Assembly: GCF_003285005.1 (NCBI RefSeq)
Contig: NZ_QMFA01000026.1
Location: forward strand, 29,646-93,645
Direction: 5' to 3'
From: Paenibacillus sp. YN15
Lineage (GTDB): Bacteria > Bacillota > Bacilli > Paenibacillales > NBRC-103111
DNA length: 64,000 nt
The notes below the pieces were generated by a model. It was given only the letters and a program-made list of their open reading frames with translations, searched no databases and was not told the origin of the DNA. Below are positions 51,763 through 61,194 of this stretch, one piece after another; the first letter of the stretch is position 1, and each line of letters opens with the position of its first letter. The position numbers and the translations under genes were made by a program.

Positions 51763-54258
51763 TTGAAAACCCTTGTGATTGCGGAAAAGCCCGATATGGG
51801 CCGGAACATCGCCGCGGTGCTGGAGCCCAAGGCGGCGAACAAACGAACCCACATTGAAGGCGAACGCTACGTCATAACGTGGGCCATCGGACATCTCATC
51901 GGGCTGGCGGAGCCGGATCATTACGACGATCGGTACAAACGGTGGAATCTCGGCGACCTGCCTATTATTCCCGATACCTTCAAGCTTTTACCCAATGTGA
52001 AAACCAAAGATCAGCTAAAAGTAATTGCCCAAGTGGCCAAGGACTGCGACCGGATCGTCAACGCCTGCGACGCCGGGCGGGAGGGGCAGCTGATCTTCTC
52101 CTATATCCAGCAGCATCTGAAGCTGCGCCAGCCGGTGCAGCGGCTGTGGATTTCCGACCTGACGGCGGAGACCATCCGGCGGGGCTTTGCGGAGCTGAAG
52201 GACGGCAGCGAATATGAAAATCTGACCCAGGCGGCCAGAGCCCGCAGCGAAGCGGACTGGCTCATCGGCATGAACGGGTCGCGGGCCTTCACTACCCGGC
52301 ACAATGAGCTATTGTCCGTCGGCCGGGTGCAAACTCCCGTGTTGGCGCTGATTTACGACCGGCAGAAGCAGATTGAGGCCTTTGACTCGGAGAAATTCTT
52401 CGAGGTGGAGGGTTCTTTTCAGCAGGGGGAAACAGGTTATCGCGGGATGTGGCAGGGAGACCGGTTCAAGGCCAAGGACAAAGCCGAGGCTGTTGTGGCC
52501 CGGGTTAAGGGCAAGCCGGGACGGATTGCCTCCTATGAGGTGAAGGAGACCAAGGAGTTTCCCTTCAAGCTGTATGATCTGACCCTGCTGCAGCGGGAGG
52601 CCAACGGCAAGCTGGGCTTTTCCGCCAAAAAAACCCTGGACACCGCCCAGGCCCTGTACGAAAAACACAAGGTCATCAGCTACCCCCGGACCAACTCCAA
52701 CTACGTGAATCCGGAGAATATCCCGGACATGCACAAAACTCTGGAGTCGCTGAAGGGCTCCGCCGACTACGGCTCCTTCGCCCAGGGTGCGGACAAAAAG
52801 CTGGTGCACAAAAACAACAAGTTCGTCTGCAACCCGGCCAAGGTGGAGGATCACCACGCCATCCTGCCTACCTTCAAGAAGGCCAGCGGCCTGTCACCGG
52901 ACGAAGCAAAGATTTACGATCTTATTGTGCGGCGTTTCCTGTCCCATTTCTATCCGGCGGCGGAATACAAGGTGCATACGGTGTTCACGGAGGTGGGGGA
53001 AGGGGAGACCGTCGACCGGTTTAAAACCACCGTCAAGGAGCTGCTCTCCCTGGGCTGGAAGGTGCTGTATCCCGACCAGAAGAAGGGCGCCGCCGCCAAA
53101 GGCGGAGGTAAAGGCAAAGCTGGAAAATCCGGCGATGGTGAAGGCGCAGGTCCAGAAAAAGATGGGGATAAAGACGAAAACAACGGCCCTTCCGAGCTGG
53201 AGGTGGAAATGGACACTCCTTTCCACGTAGACCCGCAGACAGGTGTGCTTTGCGCCGATGCGGAGGTGAAGGAGAAGGAAACCCAGCCCCCTAAGCCGTT
53301 TACGGAGGGCACTCTGCTCAAGGCGATGGAAAGCGCGGGCAAAACCATTGAGGACGACGAGCTGCGGGATGTGATGAAAGATTCAGGGCTGGGCACCCCC
53401 GCCACCCGGGCCGCCACTATCGAGCGGCTGAAGCAGGTGGGTTATGTGGCCATGCAGGGCAAACGGATCAGCATTACGCCCAAGGGACGTGCGGCGGTGG
53501 AGCTGGTCCGCGGCGCAGGCGTGGAGCTGTTGGCGTCGCCGGAGATGACAGGCCAGTGGGAGCGGCGCTTGAACGAAATCGCCCGCGGCCAGGCGTCGAA
53601 GGATGCGTTTATGGAAAAGGTGCGGGCGTTTGCGCGGCTGATCGTGGACAAGGTCCGCCTGCAGGCGCGGGCGGACAAGGCGCATTTTGCCAAGCCGGAG
53701 CCTGCGGCTGGCGGCGGCAAGGGCAGCAAGCGCGGCGGCGCTGCCAAGAGTGCTGGCGCCGGCCAGGCCGCTGCCGGCGCGGAAGGCGCTGCGCCCGCGA
53801 GGAAGCGGCGCAGCGCCAAGGCGGAAGCCTCCCCAGGCGCTGGTGAAGTCTCCGGCAGCGGACGGACCGCCGCCACGGTAGAGGCTGCCGGAGGGACGCC
53901 GGCAGCAGGCTCCGGCGCCGGAGCCGCGGCGGGCCGAACGGCCGCCAAGGCGGGGACAGCGGCGCCGCCGGTTTCCCCGAGCCGCCCGGCCATGCGGGAG
54001 GCGCTGGGGCATTGCCCGCGGCCGGGCTGCGGCGGGCGGATTATCTTCGGCAGCACCGGCTACGGCTGCACCCATTTCCGCCAGGGCTGCACCTTCGTGC
54101 TATGGAAGGACACCGGACTAGGCGTCACTCTCAACGATACCATGGTCACCAGCCTATTGCGCTCCGGCCAAACTTCCTTTTACAGCGAAACAGCGGGCAG
54201 CGGCACCCTGATTCTGCAGGACCCGCAGACCGGCAAGCTGTCCCTGCTGCGCAACTAG
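51763..54258 (+). CDS. topB: DNA topoisomerase III
   Basis: An 831-aa type IA topoisomerase. TOPRIM domain at the start (TLVIAEKPDMGRNIA, DCDRIVNACDAGREGQLIF), catalytic Tyr in KVISYPRTNSNYV, and the SVGRVQTPVLALIYDR and GTPATRAATIERL blocks. Start is TTG 51763, with AAAGGA at 9 nt. A Lys/Gly/Asp-rich insert lies at about residues 439-480. The C-terminal region (about 646-742) is Ala/Gly-rich low complexity, then one C4 zinc motif (CPRPGCGG...GYGCTHFRQGCTF). It decatenates and unlinks DNA during replication. The inserts are not expected in the family core. Confidence 0.95.
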   Translation: MKTLVIAEKPDMGRNIAAVLEPKAANKRTHIEGERYVITWAIGHLIGLAEPDHYDDRYKRWNLGDLPIIPDTFKLLPNVKTKDQLKVIAQVAKDCDRIVNACDAGREGQLIFSYIQQHLKLRQPVQRLWISDLTAETIRRGFAELKDGSEYENLTQAARARSEADWLIGMNGSRAFTTRHNELLSVGRVQTPVLALIYDRQKQIEAFDSEKFFEVEGSFQQGETGYRGMWQGDRFKAKDKAEAVVARVKGKPGRIASYEVKETKEFPFKLYDLTLLQREANGKLGFSAKKTLDTAQALYEKHKVISYPRTNSNYVNPENIPDMHKTLESLKGSADYGSFAQGADKKLVHKNNKFVCNPAKVEDHHAILPTFKKASGLSPDEAKIYDLIVRRFLSHFYPAAEYKVHTVFTEVGEGETVDRFKTTVKELLSLGWKVLYPDQKKGAAAKGGGKGKAGKSGDGEGAGPEKDGDKDENNGPSELEVEMDTPFHVDPQTGVLCADAEVKEKETQPPKPFTEGTLLKAMESAGKTIEDDELRDVMKDSGLGTPATRAATIERLKQVGYVAMQGKRISITPKGRAAVELVRGAGVELLASPEMTGQWERRLNEIARGQASKDAFMEKVRAFARLIVDKVRLQARADKAHFAKPEPAAGGGKGSKRGGAAKSAGAGQAAAGAEGAAPARKRRSAKAEASPGAGEVSGSGRTAATVEAAGGTPAAGSGAGAAAGRTAAKAGTAAPPVSPSRPAMREALGHCPRPGCGGRIIFGSTGYGCTHFRQGCTFVLWKDTGLGVTLNDTMVTSLLRSGQTSFYSETAGSGTLILQDPQTGKLSLLRN

Positions 54259-54296
54259 GGTACGGGCTAAGAACACATGTATATCGCAAGTTTTCA

Positions 54297-54335
54297 GGCT
54301 GTTGAGAGTTTCTCAACAGCCCTATTTCTACTTTT
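54297..54335 (+). terminator. topB terminator
   Basis: GGCTGTTGAGA and TCTCAACAGCC are perfect 11-bp complements over a 3-nt loop, followed by a T-rich stretch with interruptions. Confidence 0.7.
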
Positions 54336-54459
54336 TAGCCTAGAAATGCCAAGAAAATCTTTGAATTGCTTGCTTCATCACATCTAAACCTTTGATTTTG
54401 TATAGTGCGTCACTCTATATTTTGACAGAACCACTCTATGTAAGAAAGGATTGATATTA

Positions 54460-54891
54460 TTGCATAAATCAGCGATCATTCTCTCGCTTTGTTGTTTATT
54501 TATAGCTGCTGCGTGTTCAAAAGCCCAGAATTCCTCGACAATACCACAAAGTGTAGTGGAACTGATTAATTCCGAAGGAATAACTACAACCCTCTCCAAT
54601 TCCATGAAGGAGATGGAGTTGGAAGGAGTAATTCCTGAAAGTTACTTTCTCGAAAATGGGGACGAGATAAAGGCGTATCATTTTTTAACAGAAGAAGCAC
54701 GTATGCTTGGTGTTAAGCAATTTCAACAGCATCAGCTACTTTTTAGCTCTCATGCTCCTTTACTATTTCAAGCAGGGAATGATCTTGTACTTTACTATAG
54801 CAAGGATAGCGGTAAATCCTCTACCCAAACCCCCAATATTAATGAAACAAAATATGGTAATGGCATTAAAAAGGCGGTAGATAAACTTTAA
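54460..54891 (+). CDS. Putative lipoprotein of unknown function
   Basis: A 143-aa protein. The N-terminus MHKSAIILSLCCLFIAAACS has a lipobox (IAAAC) for acylation at Cys. The rest is hydrophilic (VVELINSEGITTTLSNSMKE, LMSSHAPLLF-like beta region). Start TTG 54460 has AAAGGA at 9 nt; TTG 54451 is too close to the site. Composition is clearly more AT-rich than the neighbours, which suggests a recent arrival. I recognise no family. Confidence 0.65.
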   Translation: MHKSAIILSLCCLFIAAACSKAQNSSTIPQSVVELINSEGITTTLSNSMKEMELEGVIPESYFLENGDEIKAYHFLTEEARMLGVKQFQQHQLLFSSHAPLLFQAGNDLVLYYSKDSGKSSTQTPNINETKYGNGIKKAVDKL

Positions 54892-55091
54892 AAATAAATC
54901 GGCTGTATTTATAAAATCATAGAAATAAATTCCACTAGAGGAGGCGTGGGAGTGGCACGGAGAGTCCTTTTCGCCTATTATCCCCTTTGTTCAGGAGAGA
55001 GGGAGAGGCGCATAAACTCTAAGACTAACCAGGCTCCGCAGCCGCAGCTTTTATACGCTTCTCTCTTCTGGGAACCAAGCTATTCGGGTCC

Positions 55092-55302
55092 CCTGAGCTA
55101 ATGGGATAATGGGCGACATGCACCTCTACAGGTTATCCCAACCTCCCTGCACCTGAGCCAATGGGATAACGGGCGACATGCACCTCTACCGGTAACCCAG
55201 CCTCCTTGCACCTGAGCTAATGGGATAATGGACGACATGCATCTCCACAGGTTATCTCAGCCTCCCCCACCCCTGAGCCAAGGGGATAATATCCAACATG
55301 CT
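55092..55302. repeat. Tandem 60-bp repeats, each with an internal stem
   Basis: Units beginning CCTGAGCTAATGGGATAATG start at 55092, 55152, 55211 and 55272 (steps 60, 59, 61); the fourth is partial. Each full unit has arms GGGATAA(T/C) and (G/A)GTTATCCC around GGCGACATGCACCTCTACAG, so a transcript would form a row of hairpins. In unit 2 the right arm is GGTAACCC. No frame is kept across units. The stretch 54892-55091 before it has no gene. Confidence 0.85.
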
Positions 55303-55360
55303 GCGAACCAGGTGGAAACAGTCCGGGGATGAACTGATGAAGCGAACCACGCCCCGCCGC

Positions 55361-56365
55361 TCAGACTTGGTTCGGTTTGACCCCCAGCACCCAGCCCTCC
55401 AGCCTGGCCCGCTGCCATTCTTCTTCGCCAAAGGGCAGCGCCAAGAGCTGCGCCAGCTCTCCCTCCCGGTCCAGCCGTGACAGCCAGCTGACGCAGGCTG
55501 CCGCATCGCCTGCATCCGTCCGCGGCCCACGGATTCCTTCCAAAGCCAGCGATAATGTGGGATACACCTCCACCGCCACATGCCCCCCGGCGGCAGGAAT
55601 CTGCGCGCCATGCTGCGGCCATACATGAACCGCTATCCCCGCTTCCCGGCATAACTTCAGCAGCTCCCGCAAATACAGGATACCGTAAAGCGTCTGCTGG
55701 CCCACGGAGCCGATGCCTCCCACCTGATAGCCTGGCTTCAAACGGCGGTAACGCATCTCCACCAGCCTGCGGTCATGGAGGAAAAAAGGCCGCCCATCCG
55801 CCAGGGCAAAGCCCCGAAACAAACCGCCGTCCGGCTTCGGACCGAACCGGCTGCCCCAAAACGGTCCCGCCGCAACCCCCAGCCCACGGGCAATCTGCTC
55901 ATTCGCCGCCTTGGCCCAGGCCCGCAGCGACCATTGCTCTAGGCGCAAGATGCGGCTGCGATCGTTTTCTCCAGCAATGCGATCGTGGTCGTTTTCTCCG
56001 GCAAGGCGGCCGCGGCTGTTTCCTCTGGCAATACGGTCTGTTCGCTCTCCTGCAAACTGCTCCACGCTCCCGCAGTAAGCTCCCGTAATTTGCTCCCAGC
56101 TATCCGGTTCCGCTCCCCATAACGCCTCATAAAAGCCCGCGGGAAACCCGTAATTATGGTCAAACCCAAACAACACCCGTTTCCCTTTACTTTCCGCCTC
56201 CTGCAGCAAGCCCACAGCTTCATGAAGCAGGCCATGCCTGGTCAGGCCTTGCGCAACGGAAATACCCTTGCCCTCCCCACGATCCACCGCCCAGGCAATG
56301 GCCTTCCGCTGGGCTGAGGCTTCTCTTGCCCCCGAATAGTCGGCAAACGCATACCAGTCAAACAT
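55361..56365 (-). CDS. Unknown protein with RNase H-like (DUF429-type) features
   Basis: A 334-aa protein starting MFDWYAFADYSGAREASAQR. The DYSG strand, RVLFGFDHNYGFPAGFYEAL and VAVEVYPTLSLALEG, plus a late DAGDAAACVSWL segment, match the spacing of DUF429-type RNase H-like proteins, so I suggest that fold. Residues about 103-138 are an expansion of an IAGEND/RIARGN-like unit, seen in the DNA as repeated GTTTTCTCCAGCAATGCGAT-type blocks. Start ATG 56365 follows GGGGGATG; longer frames lack a site. A nucleic-acid-related role is only a guess. Confidence 0.6.
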   Translation of the reverse strand: MFDWYAFADYSGAREASAQRKAIAWAVDRGEGKGISVAQGLTRHGLLHEAVGLLQEAESKGKRVLFGFDHNYGFPAGFYEALWGAEPDSWEQITGAYCGSVEQFAGERTDRIARGNSRGRLAGENDHDRIAGENDRSRILRLEQWSLRAWAKAANEQIARGLGVAAGPFWGSRFGPKPDGGLFRGFALADGRPFFLHDRRLVEMRYRRLKPGYQVGGIGSVGQQTLYGILYLRELLKLCREAGIAVHVWPQHGAQIPAAGGHVAVEVYPTLSLALEGIRGPRTDAGDAAACVSWLSRLDREGELAQLLALPFGEEEWQRARLEGWVLGVKPNQV

Positions 56366-56611
56366 AACCGTCATCCCCCGCCAAGAATTTGGAAACCTTT
56401 TTCCATAAAACGCGTATGAAGAACATATCATTCCTCCCCGAAGGAGTTTTCCATATGTCCCAAGAAAAAAAACAACACCGCTCCGCCTACTGGCGGGAAA
56501 CGGTTCCCGAAAATCATTTTTGAGCTGTTCCCCGCTCTTTTCAGAGGTTTGTTTCGCCTCATCCGCAATATCTTTGATTGACCGCCCCGCCCCCATCATC
56601 GCATAAAAGGG

Positions 56612-56650
56612 AAAAAGCCGTCCGGGAATCAACCCCCCGAACGGCTTTTC
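56612..56650 (-). terminator. Terminator of the inositol monophosphatase gene
   Basis: On the minus strand AAAAGCCGTTCGGG pairs with CCCGGACGGCTTTTT around GGGTTGATT, followed by T residues. The remaining sequence 56366-56611 has no called gene. Confidence 0.8.
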
Positions 56651-56659
56651 AGTTCATTC

Positions 56660-57520
56660 TTAGTGCCCGGCTGCGTCCGATTCCTGCAGCAGCTGCGACA
56701 GTTCATCATGGATGCGGCCATTGGTAGCCAAAATATTGCGGACACCCAAATGGTACGGATTGCCCTTGGTGTCCGTTACGGTGCCGCCGGATTCCTTCAC
56801 CAGCAGCATACCCGCCGCAACATCCCAGGCGTTCAGGCCCAGCTCCCAAAAACCGGAGAGCCGTCCGGCCGCTACATAAGCCAGGTGCAGCGCTGCCGAT
56901 CCGCCGGAGCGGACATTGCGCACCCGCGGCACCACTGCTTCCAGCCCTCTCATGTTGCCTGCAATGTTAGGTCCGCGGTCTGTGGGAAAGCCTGTCGCCA
57001 CCAGACTGTCCAGAAGCCGCTCCTCACTGGAAACGGAAGTGCGCCGCCCATGGACATAAGCGCCCTTGCCCTTTTCTGCTACGAACAACTCATCCCGGTT
57101 GGGATCATACACCACGCCGACGATAACTTCACCCTTATGGGCCAATGCGATAGATACGCTGAAAAACGGGAAGCCGTGTATAAAGTTGGTGGTGCCGTCC
57201 ACCGGATCTACAATCCACAGATATTCGGCCTCGCTGGCTTCCTCCAGCGCCTTGATGGAGGCCGCCGCTCCCGGCTCCACACCTTCCTCTCCCAGAATGG
57301 AATGGGTGGGGAAATGGGTCATGATCAAATTGCGGATCATCATCTCGGTGCCTTTGTCCACTTCCGTAACAAGATCGTGGGGGGAGGTTTTTATGGTAAG
57401 GCTGGAGAAGTCCCCCAGCTTGCTCTTAATCCATTCGCCGGCCTTGGCTGCGGTATTGATGGCAACAGCCGTAAAACTTTTACTGCCTACGGTATAAGCA
57501 TCCTTTTGTTCACTGGACAT
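56660..57520 (-). CDS. suhB: Inositol-1-monophosphatase family protein
   Basis: A 286-aa Mg-dependent phosphatase. Metal sites are GEEG (ILGEEGVEPGA) and WIVDPVDGTTNFIHGFPFFS, the family signature; a C-terminal ELGLNAWDVAAGMLLVKESG provides the final Asp of WD(A/V)A. It hydrolyses inositol phosphate or related sugar phosphates such as fructose-1,6-bisphosphate or NADP-type substrates. The start is taken as ATG 57520 (GAGAG at 9 nt); ATG 57526 is an alternative. Single gene. Confidence 0.93.
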   Translation of the reverse strand: MSSEQKDAYTVGSKSFTAVAINTAAKAGEWIKSKLGDFSSLTIKTSPHDLVTEVDKGTEMMIRNLIMTHFPTHSILGEEGVEPGAAASIKALEEASEAEYLWIVDPVDGTTNFIHGFPFFSVSIALAHKGEVIVGVVYDPNRDELFVAEKGKGAYVHGRRTSVSSEERLLDSLVATGFPTDRGPNIAGNMRGLEAVVPRVRNVRSGGSAALHLAYVAAGRLSGFWELGLNAWDVAAGMLLVKESGGTVTDTKGNPYHLGVRNILATNGRIHDELSQLLQESDAAGH

Positions 57521-57712
57521 TGTCATCAACTCTCTTCTTTGACTTACTTTTGGATTACTTTCAGTATAGTCAATCTTCGTCTCAAAAGCTACTTGCGAAT
57601 GCACCAAAAAAACTCGTGACAATGTACAATAGCGCTTACATTTCCTTTTCAAAAATAGTTGTTTCAAAACCGCGGCGCCGGGTAAATATGCTTACATTTG
57701 GAAATTTGCTCA

Positions 57713-57752
57713 GGATAGCTGGGCAACTGTCAGCACTATCCAACTTTTTCTC
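57713..57752 (+). other. Hairpin and T run in the leader of the SLH protein gene
   Basis: GGATAG (57713-57718) and CTATCC (57736-57741) close a stem that contains an inner CTG/CAG pair, followed by AACTTTTTCTCC. No plus-strand gene ends just upstream, so this terminator-like structure lies in the 5' leader of the SLH gene, 80 nt before its start. It may be an attenuator. I could not match the leader to a known riboswitch. Confidence 0.5.
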
Positions 57753-57822
57753 CTAGTATGAAAGGTGGTGAGGCCGCCGGGCCAGGCATTTTTATATCAA
57801 TCTACCAACAGGAGGAAAAGAC

Positions 57823-59484
57823 ATGCGAAGAACGGTTTTGAGAAAATTGGCTACCGTCACGGCGGTTATGCTTGTGGTTTCCCTGCTCAGTCCTGTTCTG
57901 GCTTTGGCTGACGCATATTTCAAGGATTTGCGCTACCAGGCCGACGGCACCGTTACCGGGCAGGTCTATTTTGACGGTACGGTAGGAACAAGCGTATACG
58001 CCTCGGGACAACCGGTTACCCTGTCCGTTTATGATAACGAAGGGAATTTCCTGACGCCGGTTACAGCCACGTACGCCACGTACAGCGAGGGAAAATATTA
58101 TTATGCCTTCAACCCGAAGGCGATCCCGAACTATTCCCTGCATAATCCGATTAAGCTCCAGTACGACAATGAGGAGTACAGCGTCAACGTATCCCAGGTC
58201 GTATACCGGGAATCATCCGACTCCGGGGATTCCGGCTCCGATGGTTCTGAGTCCGGTTCGGGTTCCGGGTCCGGTACATATTCCCCCTCACCTTCGCCAT
58301 CCCCCACACCCGGCGGGGAAACTGATCCGGATGTCACCGTCATTGACGCGGATGATCTGAAGGAGGCCTTCCACGGCTCCGACAAGGTAACCCTGCGCTT
58401 CGAAGAAGCGATGGAAATTCCCTTTTCGGGCTTGACCGAGGCCATGGCTCGGACCGGCACCATGCTTTCGTTGACCGGAGATCACGGCACCTATGAGCTT
58501 CCGCTCTCCGTTCTGAATCTGCCGCTGATCAGCAAGATGCTGAACACCGGCGCAGCCGGCCTGACCCTGAGCCTGACCGTCACCAAGGTGACAGGCGAGG
58601 AGGCGGAGCAGGTCGCGGCGGCGGTAGCCAGAGTCAATGGCACCGCGCTGTCCGATCCGGTGCGCTTTGAGCTATTGGCGGTAAGCGCCGACGGCAAGAA
58701 GCTGTCCCTGGACAATTTCGGCAGCACTTATGTGAAGCGCACCATCACCATGACAAGGGAGAGCGACGGTCTGGCTACGGTAGTTCAGTATTTGCCTGCC
58801 ACCGATGCATTGACCTTCGTTCCGTCGGTAATTAACGGCACCACCGCCACCTTCCAGCGTCCCGGCAACAGCATCTATCTGGTGCTGGAGCGCAATACCG
58901 TCTTCGCCGACCTGAACGGCCATTGGGCGGAAGCGGACATTGAGCTTCTGGCCAGCAAGCTGCTGAACGGCAGGGAGATCGTGGAAGGCACTGCCGCCAG
59001 CAACTTTGAGCCCAACCGCGCCATTACCCGCGCCGAGTTCGCGGCGCTGCTGGTGAAGGGCCTGGGGCTGACCGTCCCCCCGGCGACAGCTGTGGGCGAG
59101 TTCCCTGACGTGGACCCCGACGCCTGGCACGCAGTGTACATCTTCGCCGCCAAAAACGCCGGGCTGATTGAAGGCTATGAGGACGGCACCTTCCGTCCGG
59201 ACCGCTTCATCAACCGCGAGGAGCTGCTGGCTCTGGCCTACCGGGCTTACCGGTTTGCCGGCGGCCAGGCAGACTTCACCCTTGTGGAATTGGCTACAAC
59301 CCTGGCCCGGTTTGAGGATGCCGAGGAGCTGGTCTGGGCGCAGATTGAAACGGGAGCAGTGGTAGCTTTGGGTCTGTCCCAAGGCGCTGAATCCAACAAG
59401 CTGGACCCGGCAGCCAGCGCCAACCGCGCGGAGGCCGCCGTTATCCTGAAGCGCATCCTGGTGAAAACCGGATTCATCCAGTAA
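57823..59484 (+). CDS. S-layer homology (SLH) domain surface protein
   Basis: A 553-aa exported protein. The signal peptide (VLRKLATVTAVMLVVSLLSPV, cleavage after LALA, about residue 30) is followed by a beta-rich N-terminal domain (YQADGTVTGQVYFDG), a Ser/Gly/Pro/Thr linker at about 130-165, a second beta-rich domain, and three SLH motifs at the C-terminus (ADLNGHWAEADIELLASK, PDVDPDAWHAVYIFAAKNAG with YEDGTFRPDRFINREE, then a weaker third ending ILVKTGFIQ). SLH motifs bind pyruvylated secondary wall polymer. GGAGG lies 7 nt before ATG 57823. A strong terminator follows. Confidence 0.92.
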   Translation: MRRTVLRKLATVTAVMLVVSLLSPVLALADAYFKDLRYQADGTVTGQVYFDGTVGTSVYASGQPVTLSVYDNEGNFLTPVTATYATYSEGKYYYAFNPKAIPNYSLHNPIKLQYDNEEYSVNVSQVVYRESSDSGDSGSDGSESGSGSGSGTYSPSPSPSPTPGGETDPDVTVIDADDLKEAFHGSDKVTLRFEEAMEIPFSGLTEAMARTGTMLSLTGDHGTYELPLSVLNLPLISKMLNTGAAGLTLSLTVTKVTGEEAEQVAAAVARVNGTALSDPVRFELLAVSADGKKLSLDNFGSTYVKRTITMTRESDGLATVVQYLPATDALTFVPSVINGTTATFQRPGNSIYLVLERNTVFADLNGHWAEADIELLASKLLNGREIVEGTAASNFEPNRAITRAEFAALLVKGLGLTVPPATAVGEFPDVDPDAWHAVYIFAAKNAGLIEGYEDGTFRPDRFINREELLALAYRAYRFAGGQADFTLVELATTLARFEDAEELVWAQIETGAVVALGLSQGAESNKLDPAASANRAEAAVILKRILVKTGFIQ

Positions 59485-59518
59485 TCGCCGCCGCGCATAA
59501 AGCGTGAAGCGGCACGGC

Positions 59519-59573
59519 AAAGAGGCTGTTTCGAGGGCAGGATCACCTGCCGTTCGGAACAGCCTCTTTTTTA
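59519..59573 (+). terminator. Terminator of the SLH gene
   Basis: AAGAGGCTGTT and AACAGCCTCTT form a perfect 11-bp stem with inner pairing (GGCAG/CTGCC), followed by six T residues. It could also serve the convergent fixX gene. Confidence 0.88.
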
Positions 59574-59593
59574 CCTATAAGAGTTACCTATAT

Positions 59594-59881
59594 TTATCCG
59601 AAACGGTATGATATACCATATCCACCCTTGGGATAGACCCACGCTACATTGTCCGAGGCGCAGGCAATCCGGCAGGTGCCGCATTCCACGCAATTCTCGT
59701 AAGCCACATGGTTCACCTTGGCCGCTTCATCCCAGCTGTACACCTCCGCCGGGCAAAAGCTGTTGCAGTTTTTTCCGGCGCAGCGGGCGCAGACCGCCTC
59801 ATCCTTGATGGCCAGGTGAGAGACATCATCGCATTTGTAGCGGATTGTAAACAGCTTGTCGGTCATGGTTTGCGTGCTCAT
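59594..59881 (-). CDS. fixX: Ferredoxin-like protein FixX
   Basis: A 95-aa protein of the FixX/EtfQO-accessory type. Cys residues in CARCAGKNCNSFCPAEVY and CVECGTCRIACASDN supply cluster ligands, and the C-terminal GGYGISYRFG is characteristic of FixX. Its start overlaps the fixC stop by 4 nt (ATGA). It completes a fixABCX set and passes electrons from FixC to quinone or an acceptor. Confidence 0.92.
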   Translation of the reverse strand: MSTQTMTDKLFTIRYKCDDVSHLAIKDEAVCARCAGKNCNSFCPAEVYSWDEAAKVNHVAYENCVECGTCRIACASDNVAWVYPKGGYGISYRFG

Positions 59882-61188
59882 CCGTTTATCGCCCTCCAGC
59901 CTTTGGCTCCCAGCCTCATCAGATTCATCGTGCCGCCCGCCGCCTGCTTCACCAGACGGATGGCCTTCTTCTGCTTTTCCGCCTTGGTGACGCCGTTCAC
60001 CAGGAACATCTCGTAGGCGGCCTCGTTGATGGCCCGGGGCAGCGCTCCAAACAGAAGCGACGGATCAAATTCCTTCAGCAGGCTGTGCATGCCTTTGTAC
60101 TTTTTGAGATCGTTCATGACGAAGCTGCTCTTGATGGCATTGTCGTAGCGCTTCAGGGAAGCGGCGGAGAAATCTCCCTGCTCCTTGGCCTTGATGACGG
60201 CCTCCGCCGCCAGCCTGCCGGAGACCATGGCCAGATTGGTGCCCTCCCGGTTTACAAAATTCACCATCTGGGCGGCGTCGCCGGTAATGCACCAGCCGTT
60301 GCCGGAAAGCGGAGGAATGGAGTGATAGCCCCCTTCGGGAATCAGATGAGCCGCGTATTCCTTCACTTCCCCGCCCTGGATCAGCTTGCGGATGGAGGGA
60401 TGGCGCTTCGCCTCCTCCAGAAGCTCATGGGGTTTGGCGCCGCTCTGCCGCAAATGGTTCACCATGACGCCGATGCCGATGGAGATGGATTCCTTATTGG
60501 TGTACATGAAGCCCATCCCTGCCATGCCCCGGGAGGTTTCGCCCATAAATTCCACGGTCACCCCTTCGTCGCCTTCCAGTCCGAAGCGGTCCTCGATTTT
60601 TTCCCGGGGGAGCATAATGATTTCCTTCACTGCCAGAGATACCTCATCGGGATTCCATTCCCGGTGTACACCCATTGCTTTGCCCAAAAGGGAGTTTACC
60701 CCATCAGCAATAATTACCGCGTCGGCATACAGTTCTCCGTCCTCCCGGTCGGTGCGGACGCCTACTACCTTGTCGCCCTGGCGGATCACATCCACCGCCG
60801 CCGTCTCATAGACGGGGATAGCTCCGGCCTCCACCGCCTTGTCGGCCAGCCATTGGTCAAACCGGGCGCGGATGCCGGTAAAGCAGTTGAAGGGCGTCTT
60901 ATACGCCTCGTTCCGGTGCCCTAGGGTGACGGCGGATTCCTTGCCCATCATCCAAATCCGCTGCTCCACAATATGCCGCTCTACAGGCGGGTTCTTTTCC
61001 GCCAGAAAATCCGGTACCAGCTCTTCAATCTGCTGCCGGTACAGAACGCCGCCGAACACATTCTTGGCTCCGGGATACTCGCCCCGCTCCAGAAGCACTA
61101 CCTTCAGCCCCGCCCGGGCCAGCGTCAGCGCCGCCGAGCTGCCGGCCGGTCCCGCGCCGACCACTACCGCATCGAATTTTTCATTCAT
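59878..61188 (-). CDS. fixC: FAD-dependent oxidoreductase FixC (ETF-quinone oxidoreductase-like)
   Basis: A 436-aa flavoprotein: the dinucleotide fold VVVGAGPAGSSAALTLARAG with LLERGE, a central substrate/quinone part (FGLEGDEGVTVEFMGETSRG), and CITGDAAQMVNFVNREGTNL at the FAD end. It is preceded by fixB with a 6-nt gap and overlaps fixX. In fixABCX complexes of nitrogen fixers it takes part in electron bifurcation; in other bacteria it links ETF to quinone. No nif genes are in the window. Confidence 0.94.
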   Translation of the reverse strand: MNEKFDAVVVGAGPAGSSAALTLARAGLKVVLLERGEYPGAKNVFGGVLYRQQIEELVPDFLAEKNPPVERHIVEQRIWMMGKESAVTLGHRNEAYKTPFNCFTGIRARFDQWLADKAVEAGAIPVYETAAVDVIRQGDKVVGVRTDREDGELYADAVIIADGVNSLLGKAMGVHREWNPDEVSLAVKEIIMLPREKIEDRFGLEGDEGVTVEFMGETSRGMAGMGFMYTNKESISIGIGVMVNHLRQSGAKPHELLEEAKRHPSIRKLIQGGEVKEYAAHLIPEGGYHSIPPLSGNGWCITGDAAQMVNFVNREGTNLAMVSGRLAAEAVIKAKEQGDFSAASLKRYDNAIKSSFVMNDLKKYKGMHSLLKEFDPSLLFGALPRAINEAAYEMFLVNGVTKAEKQKKAIRLVKQAAGGTMNLMRLGAKGWRAING

Positions 61189-61194
61189 GGCCGC

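Noticed and set aside
55092..55302. Possible CRISPR array
   Set aside because: The 60-bp periodic units have no alternating unique spacers; the whole unit is repeated, and no cas genes are present.
57713..57752. Known riboswitch (c-di-GMP, SAM, cobalamin or fluoride) before the SLH gene
   Set aside because: I could not find the conserved cores of these classes in 57600-57822; only a terminator-like hairpin is supported.
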